From positions 100,052,643 to 100,116,642 of the forward strand of contig OX328125.1 in the NCBI GenBank assembly GCA_946811695.1: DNA of 64,000 nt, given 5' to 3'. The notes beneath the pieces are model-generated. The model saw nothing but the letters and a program-made list of their open reading frames with translations, was not told where the DNA came from and ran no database searches. This DNA is from Gonocerus acuteangulatus. Its lineage: Eukaryota > Arthropoda > Insecta > Hemiptera > Coreidae. Every line of letters starts with the position of its first letter. Position 1 is the first letter of the stretch. Position numbers and translations under genes: made by a program. Below, in pieces: positions 57,661 through 64,000 of the stretch.

Positions 57661-57963
57661 TATAACAATTACTACACCTGGAAGTTTATAAACGCAAAGC
57701 CGTAAGCAGTTCGATTCTTTTTTCAGTGAACGTTCCCAACGAAACATTGTTCAAAACAATTTACTCTCCCCAGGATCAGGTATACGATATAGATTTAAGC
57801 TAAGATTAGATACTGACTCCTTTACCTCCGCATCAATGGGTTCAGCTCAGCCTTTTGTCCTGTATCTTAATTGATTTCATCTTTTTTGAGGTTTCAAATG
57901 TAGGAATTGTCTGTTTTTTAATGCTACCCATTGAAACGTAACTGTTGTGTCTCATCTGTAGAC

Positions 57964-58372
57964 CAGTGTTGGGCAAAAATTATTCAGAATGATGAATAAC
58001 GATTAATGAATAAATGCATTATTTTATTCGTGAATGAAGAATAATTACTTTTATTCATTATTCGTTATTCTGTGAGTGAATTTTATGTTTTATTCACAAA
58101 TTATTCGAATGATCAATCAGAATAAACATATTTTAGTGAATAATGATAGATTTATTATGATGTTGGCAGCCTGAAATATATACCTATATATATGAGTGTT
58201 TAAGTAGGATTATTCAGTAGACCATCTAGAAATAAATAATAACGAATGATGAATAACGAATAATGAATAACGAATAATTCTGTGAATAATTCATGATGTA
58301 CCGTGTGAATAAGATAATTCAGTGAATTATTCATCATTCACTAAAAATGTATTCGAATAACGCCCAACACTG
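57964..58372. mobile_element. hAT-type MITE with perfect 8-bp target duplication
   Basis: Starts 'cagtgttgggcaaaaattat' and ends 'aacgcccaacactg'; flanked by CTGTAGAC on both sides (57956-57963, 58373-58380). 409 bp, rich in 'gaataa/ttattc' so that much of the interior is self-complementary. TIR sequence and 8-bp duplication are hallmarks of hAT elements. Confidence 0.92.
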
Positions 58373-58542
58373 CTGTAGACTGCTGATTGAATCATTTACA
58401 TGGTGTCTGTATGCTTATCCGTGGCACATTGACCAAAGACAGTCGCCAAAACCTTTCACAAATCACTTCTGGCCGTACATAAGAAGATTTCCTTCTTTCC
58501 TAAATCTATGAAGGACTTTGTATGAGTAAGTTTCTATCTTGC

Positions 58543-58860
58543 CTAAAGTATGCCAAAGTTTTTTCTAGCTCTTGCAGTTGCCCCATAATCATAGGCTTCT
58601 GACAATTCGACAACTAACACTGTGCCTATGGGATCAATTTTCGAGCCCAATTCTGCCAATTTGTGTGCTCTCTCGTTGCCGAAGATACCTCGATGTCCCG
58701 GTACCCAGTAGACGGCAACGTTACTATTCTTTGACAAATCGTTTAGCTTAATCTGGCATTCTTCAACACTTTTCGACTGAATCTCATGCCGTTCTACCGG
58801 CAACCTGGCTGTCATTCAGGATATTTACTCTCCTCCGACAAACCCCCTCCTCATTTAGTT
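58543..58860 (-). pseudogene. LINE RNase H domain relic
   Basis: The minus strand reads VNILNDSQVAGRTA (Asp of 'TDSQAA' region present), then after a frameshift HEIQSKSVEECQIKLNDLSK, NSNVAVYWVPGHRGIFGNER and AHKLAELGSKIDPIG. It matches the RNase H domain at 21600-21870 but is a separate, decayed copy. Confidence 0.8.
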
Positions 58861-59006
58861 TATAAGCCGCAGCTAAGATTCCATAAAGGGGTTCTTCGTT
58901 GTAACTTAATACCATTGCCCCCCTGTACTACAACCATAATCCTTTTCCACTACTTATTTTGGAGCCATCATAGATTCGAAGTTAAAAATGAAAACTTATT
59001 TTGTAG

Positions 59007-59640
59007 ATGGAGATAGTTAGCCGCTGTAGAGATACGAAGACAGGTATAGTTGGGATTCGGCTAGGACACCTTTTACAACCGCCTTTACAACCCAGCAATT
59101 GCATCTCTTTCATCTGCACCGCTTTACCGCCCCCCCCACCCCTTTTTCATAACTATAAAGACCCCGGTGTTGTTGCTGTCGTTCATACTTCTAACCATGG
59201 TTACCTAACTTGCCCTCGAGGTCTTCCTCCCTCCCCCCTAGGCATTCTCTAGTGGTATGTATCTATATATTAATTGTTATAAATAGTATTCACCTATAAA
59301 ATAGATTTTGTTTGTCACTACATAAAAATTTTTTTTGTACTGTTTTTACTAACAACTTCTACATGCTGTTTTCTTTCCAACTACCGGTATTTTCATTGTT
59401 TTTTAAAAATAAGATTGGTTAAAATTTATTGTATTGATATATATACTCCGCTCATTTCTGCCTGTCTTTTACTTACTACTTGTACATTTTCTTTACTTAT
59501 AAGTTGTATATATTTTTTAGCTGAAGAAGGCTGCCATTGTTGCAGTCGAAACGTCCAAAATACAGATTTATTTTTGAAAGTCTGACGTTTTTCTCCTAGC
59601 CGAATCCCAACTATACCTGTCTTCGAAAACTTATTTTTTT
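59007..59640. mobile_element. Inverted-end element related to 35224-36251
   Basis: The left end 'gagatagttagccgctgtag' ... 'agttgggattcggctagga' and right end 'tcctagccgaatcccaacta' are inverted copies. The interior shares 'ggttacctaact' and 'ccctaggcattctctagtgg' with one arm of 35224-36251, but here the second arm is missing, so it looks like an unduplicated form of that element. Confidence 0.72.
59521..59552 (+). ncRNA. Hammerhead-like core motif
   Basis: CTGAAGA, an extra A, stem GGCTGC/GCAGTC (one G-T pair), GAAAC. Third instance in this element family. Confidence 0.38.
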
Positions 59641-60699
59641 AGTGCAACGTAAATATCTTAATAATCCGAATAATCTGAAAGGTTAAACATATAGCTACTC
59701 ACAGAAATTAAATTACCACTTTCACAGAAATTACTACAAGAAAACAGCCCAAACATAAATAATGTACTAAAACATTCGAAGCGTTTAATTATTTATTCGA
59801 AATTTTAGGAATGAAAAGGATTTAAAATCATTAAGGCCATTTGGTATAGATGCATTGAAAATTATATGATTTTAAAAACTTAATTTCAAAATGTCGTGAA
59901 ATATTTATTAAATAAATATTTGAGTGTATAAAAATGCAACAGTATGGGAGGGGGAGTCAGAAAGCTATCAAAATATAGAATGTCCGAGGGAGGGGGGTTA
60001 TTGGGGAGTATAGTTTTAATTACAAAGCATAAAAAGGGCAAAGCCAAACGCCCACATGCTCTCCACCGTTACACCGAATTTCCTTTATGTTATCACATAT
60101 TTTAATTGCCTTTATAAACAACACGTTTTTTCATATACAAGTAAATTGCTTTAGTTTGTTTTTGTATTTTTTCCTTTATTCTTAAACTAGTGTTTATATT
60201 AATTTGTTTGATTACACAGTTGTGGAGTATATACTCATGATTGTATATAGATACAGTAAAAGTGGATTATACCATTCTTTAAAAAATTAGTATGTTCTTA
60301 AAAAAAATCTAGATTTTCTACTCGATGCAACAAATATCGATTGTAAGCAACCGAGTCCCTTATAAATGAACGTCACCTAAAATCATGAGAGGGGGTGGCT
60401 GAAATTAAATAAGATCATTTAGTTCAGAAAAAATTATTTATTTTGAGTGTAATAGCGTTTTAATTGTCTAACTGAGCCAAGTTCTAGAGTTTTAGTATTC
60501 CATACCCCCAAATGCTGTAAGCGAGAGAAAATCTCGAAAATGTTTAGGAATCTTGGTAAGTGGAAGGTTACCATTCGAAAGCTTACTAAATGCTCTTCAA
60601 AATAGGTTCTAAAGAAATTTTTGATTCGACGATAACAATCGAAGAAAAAAGTGCTTAAAACTTTGAAGTAATTGATTTTGCTTATTTGAATGGTTCTTT
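59641..60699. other. AT-rich stretch, mostly unassigned
   Basis: At 60395-60525 a partial reverse copy of the 'gggcgtata' MITE ('taagatcatttagttcagaa', 'tattccatacccc') is visible. Otherwise nothing identified. Confidence 0.45.
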
Positions 60700-60990
60700 T
60701 TGTCCGTTTTAGCACTTTCCTCCGAAGGAAAGTTGCTATTGAGGTTGGACTCATGACGTAATTTTTGAAAAATTTCTTCGAATCTTTATCGATCCTACCT
60801 AGTAGACACCGATAATGACCCCCGTTTAAATTTATATATATATATATATTTATATATGTGTCCGTTAACACGATACAGGCCAGAGTGTATGTTTTTTCGC
60901 CACGAAACTTGGAATGTAGTATTCTCCCATCAAACGATTGAACGAGTTCGTTAGCCAATACGTCCTGGCTATCTAATAAGAAAGAAGTGT
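60700..60990 (+). mobile_element. Helitron-like repeat (family A), short copy
   Basis: Hairpin end 'ttagcactttcctccgaagg', 'gatcctacctagtagacacc', a short (TA)n, then 'gtgtccgttaacacgataca' to about 60990. Confidence 0.62.
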
Positions 60991-61019
60991 TGTAAAAATG
61001 ATCTCAAAAAAAAAAACAT

Positions 61020-61757
61020 AATTGTGAAATAGAGGCCAAGTTCCTCCCCCACAAAGAAACACTCCCTTCCCCAAAAATATCCCCTCCTAAAACCCCCCAA
61101 AAACGCCTTACCATCCTACACTCCAAAAAAGTAGTATGAGTTAGTGTATTATGTGCACCATATTTTCAACCAAAAATATTTGCCAATACAAGAGATGATA
61201 CAAGAAAGAAATGTCCAATTTCATTACTTAGAAGATCTATTAGTTACTTACTAAGAACAGTAAAGACACTTCAGCTGACCCTTAAAAACAACAATAAAAA
61301 TACTTATATCCAGTTAATAAAATATCACTTTCCTCAAAAAGGTATATTCTTAAACTTGGCAATGTTTAGTTTTCTCTCTAAAGATAATTTCGGCACAAAT
61401 AAAACATTGCCAAGTTTAAGAATATACCTGTTTGAGGAAAGTGATATTTTATTAACTGGATATAAGTATTTTTATTGTTGTTTTTAAAGGTCAGTTGAAG
61501 TGTCTTTACTGTTCTTAGTAAGTAACTATGAGGTCTTCCAAGTAATGAACTTGGACATTTCTTTCTTGTATCATCTCTTGTATTGGCAAATATTTTTAGT
61601 TGAAAATATGGTACATTTAATGCACCAACTCATACTACTTTTTTGGAGTGTAGAATGGTTGGCGTTTTGGGGGGGGGGGGTTTAGGAGGGGATATTTTTG
61701 AGGAAGGGAGTGTTTCTTTGTGGGGGCAGGAACTTGGCCTCTATTTCACATTTATGT
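61020..61757. mobile_element. Near-perfect palindrome forming the inner end of repeat family W copy B
   Basis: The left arm begins 'attgtgaaatagaggccaag'; the right arm ends with its complement near 61755. Spacer of about 30 bp around 61370-61400 ('ctctctaaagataatttcgg'). Arms about 350 bp with few differences. The right arm plus spacer alone is present in copy A (52440-52835). Confidence 0.85.
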
Positions 61758-61876
61758 TTTTTTTGAGATCTCATTATTTTTTCTAAGTATTACTTAAAAT
61801 TTAGTTGCCGCATAAAGTTCTCCTTACTGCTTGATATTTCATACCAATAATCAACCAACATACATCTAATCACTAG

Positions 61877-62215
61877 ACTAGAAAAGTTAGAAGCTCTTCC
61901 AGATGACATTACTCTAGAGGACAAATTGATTGCTCTCTTAACTAAACTATTACACTGTTAAACATAGGAACCTTATCCCGAGGATAAAGATCACAATAGG
62001 GAAGGTGTAGAAGGCCTTCAAGAAAAATATAAGAACAAAGACGATACATTTTGGGTTTGTGATCCTAAACTTCGTAATTTAGATGGCTCGACTATGAAAA
62101 ACTTAGTATCTGCTTTCAAGTATATTATGCAGTTAACCCCTACGACTTTATTTACTACATTTAAAAAAGAAGTCACAACTGTTGTAGTTAAGATGCGTGG
62201 AAATGTTTCTTAAAA
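61877..62215 (+). pseudogene. Unidentified protein-coding fragment inside repeat family W copy B
   Basis: One frame reads TRLEKLEALPDDITLEDKLI, ALLTKLLHC, two stops three codons apart (TAA, TAG), EPYPEDKDHNREGVEGLQEK, YKNKDDTFWVCDPKLRNLDG, STMKNLVSAFKYIMQLTPTT, LFTTFKKEVTTVVVKMRGNV and a TAA: about 110 codons, broken only there. Composition and codon pattern are convincingly protein-like, unlike the surrounding repeats. I do not recognise the family. It is absent from copy A. Confidence 0.45.
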
Positions 62216-63335
62216 CATCAAATATAGGTTCTCCTTACCAAGATGATTCATTTGATACCCCACATGATGGGTTTCAGAAGGAATGATGGCTTTCCGATAG
62301 AACAAAACGTCATAGGTAATATGGCACTCCCGTATCAAGACCTACCTGTGTGCCAAGTTTGATCAAAGTCGTTTTAACGGAGTGAATTTGTGTAAGGAAC
62401 AAAAATACAGGCAGACAGCTGATAGACGATTTTGACCTAGCCTATGACACTACCAGGATAAAGACCTACCTATGTACCATGTTTGGTCAAAATTGATCAA
62501 ATCCTGTGGATTTGTGTAAGGAATAAACAGTTAGGCAGAGAGCTGATAGACGATTTTGAACTACCCTATGACGCTCCCCGGATCAAGACCGGCATGTGTG
62601 TGAAATTTTGTCAAAATCGGTCAAACGGTGTGTATTTGTATAAGGAACAAACAGACAGACAGACAGCTGATAGACCATTTAACCTAGCCTATGATTCTCC
62701 CCGTATCAAGACCCATCTGTGGCCCTAATTTGGTCAAAATCGGTCAAACGGTACGGATTTGTATAAGGAACAAACATACAGACAGACAGCTGGTATAAGA
62801 TTTTGACCAAGCCTTTATGCGTCTTATTGTTTCTTAAAACATCAAATATAGGTTCTTCATGCCGAGACGACTCATTTGATACCCCACATCATGGGTTTCG
62901 GACGGAATGATGGGTTTCTGAAGAAAGTACAAAACTGGCACGCCCCCGCCCCGGAAGCGGAGTCAAACACAACTTTTTAGGATTTTTCGATTTTTGCCTT
63001 TAATAACACCTTAATATCTATCATCATGCAAAATTTCAAGTCTCTAGCATCATGGGAAGTGCCTAATAATTTTGATGAGTCAGTGAGTGAGTGAGTGAGT
63101 CCTATAAATCCCGATTTTCGATCGCTTATATCTCAGAAACTATTCGAGTTAGGATTATGAAAACTTCCAGTTTTACTCAAATCTAATAGTATAATACCTG
63201 TGTAAAATTTCATAACTTTATCTTTACCTGGTTGAATGTTATAAGAGGGTAAATATCGGCTCTAAGACCTCCTGTAATATACACACAGTATGCTTAGGCC
63301 GGAACTTGGCCTGGCGCACTACCGTGCGCCTAGAA
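62216..63335 (-). mobile_element. Dispersed repeat family W, outer part of copy B
   Basis: Reverse complement of 51336-52430: tandem blocks with 'tcaaaatcggtcaaacggt' (62300-62830), then 'catcatgggtttcggacgga', 'cataactttatctttacctg' and the terminus 'cactaccgtgcgcctag'. The phrase 'aacatcaaatataggttct' occurs twice (62217 and 62838), showing an internal duplication. Confidence 0.72.
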
Positions 63336-63531
63336 CTTAATCGGTCTATTGGAAGGGGGGTGTTACTTTGTACTATGTTTGAATTGAATTCTTCCGCCAA
63401 ACATAGGTTCGCGAAACTCATCAAGATCAATAGATCAAATTGTGAAGCTTTGTGTACTTATTAAGTAGTGTAGTACCCTGCATACACAAAACTCTGGAAG
63501 GAAATTAATAATTCATTAAACTTAGTAATTC

Positions 63532-64000
63532 AGATTTACCATCGAAGAAGAGAAGGATGGCAGATTGCCTTTCCTGGACCTCCTGATCATGAAAGGAACC
63601 AACGGTGAACTGGAGCACACTGTATACAGAAAACCCACGGCCACAGGAAGATACCTCCACGCCGATTCTCACCACCACACGGCACAAAAAATGCGAGTGG
63701 TTAAGACACTGACACACAGAGCTATAACTCTGTGCAGTAACGAATCACTCCTAAGATCAGAACTTAGTCAACTGACGGACGACTTAGCCGGGAATGGATA
63801 AGACAGGAAGAAGTTGGCCCGAACGATAAGGATGGTGGAAAATCGCCACCGTGATGAGAGTAACCGGAGGGAAACACAAACTAGAAGCAGAATTACCCTA
63901 CCGTATGTCAGCGGGGTCAGCGAGAAGCTAGGCAGACTATTTAGGAAACAGGATATGGAGGTCGCCTACAAGCCGCTGAACAAAATCGGGGATTGGCTGA
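63532..64000 (+). pseudogene. Penelope-like element, reverse transcriptase C-terminal part
   Basis: The plus strand reads FTIEEEKDGRLPFLDLLIMK, GTNGELEHTVYRKPTATGRY and LHADSHHHTAQKMRVVKTLT, HRAITLCSNESLLRSELSQL, a stop at 63798, then in another frame LPYVSGVSEKLGRLFRKQDM and EVAYKPLNKIGDWL to the window edge. 'LPFLD....R..dG...h.VYRKPThT..YLh..S.H....K..v...L..Ra' and 'LPYV.GvSE.i.r.lrk..v..a.KPl..' are the signature of Penelope-like RTs. At least one frameshift. The linker and GIY-YIG domain would follow to the right of the window. The product would copy its own RNA at telomeric or nicked targets. Confidence 0.88.

Noticed and set aside
56791..57691. Open frames over the 54-bp array and the TA/TG microsatellite
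   Set aside because: Low-complexity translation on both strands; period a multiple of three explains the openness.

Overview
This window looks like AT-rich, repeat-laden animal nuclear DNA, most likely from an insect. The grounds are spliced genes with GT-AG introns, insect-like versions of two conserved metazoan genes, several tRNA-derived SINE families, and relics of non-LTR, Penelope-like, Harbinger, hAT, Tigger and Helitron-like elements. A hemimetabolous insect is my guess; the order cannot be fixed from sequence alone.

Two host genes can be supported, both on the minus strand. (1) Positions 7102-28631 carry twelve consecutive exons of a class C GPCR, a metabotropic glutamate receptor. 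They are joined by eleven introns whose phases all agree, giving about 706 codons. Order in the protein: ligand-binding domain from its second third (five exons), cysteine-rich domain (two), seven-transmembrane domain (four), start of the cytoplasmic tail (one). The 5' exons (signal peptide, first part of the ligand-binding lobe) and the terminal tail exon were not found. The Lys that normally holds the glutamate gamma-carboxylate is Asn, as expected for the insect mangetout/mXR-type receptor. One cysteine-rich exon (16344-16477) has a 51-bp tandem duplication that copies its splice donor in frame. (2) Positions 842-970 are the first coding exon (43 codons) of dynactin subunit 4 (p62), running off the left edge.

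Region by region: 1-250 SINE; 842-970 dynactin 4; 1.5-4 kb LINE and Harbinger relics; 4-7 kb intergenic AT-rich DNA and microsatellites; 7.1-28.6 kb the receptor gene, its introns filled with LINE, SINE, MITE, Helitron-like and fold-back elements; 30.1-35.1 kb three tandem-repeat arrays; 33.1-39.4 kb fold-back elements and SINEs; 40.5-41.6 kb a decayed LINE reverse transcriptase; 42.6-47 kb Helitron-like repeats with (TA)n cores; 48.2-50.6 kb Penelope-like and Tigger relics; 51.3-63.3 kb a region bounded by two inverted copies of one repeat family, holding a minisatellite, a hAT MITE and further relics; 63.5-64 kb a Penelope-like reverse transcriptase fragment running off the right edge.

I see no CRISPR, operon, phage or prokaryotic system. 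The leads most worth following are the twin splice donor, the altered binding-pocket residue, and hammerhead-like core motifs recurring in palindromic elements that resemble Penelope-type terminal repeats.
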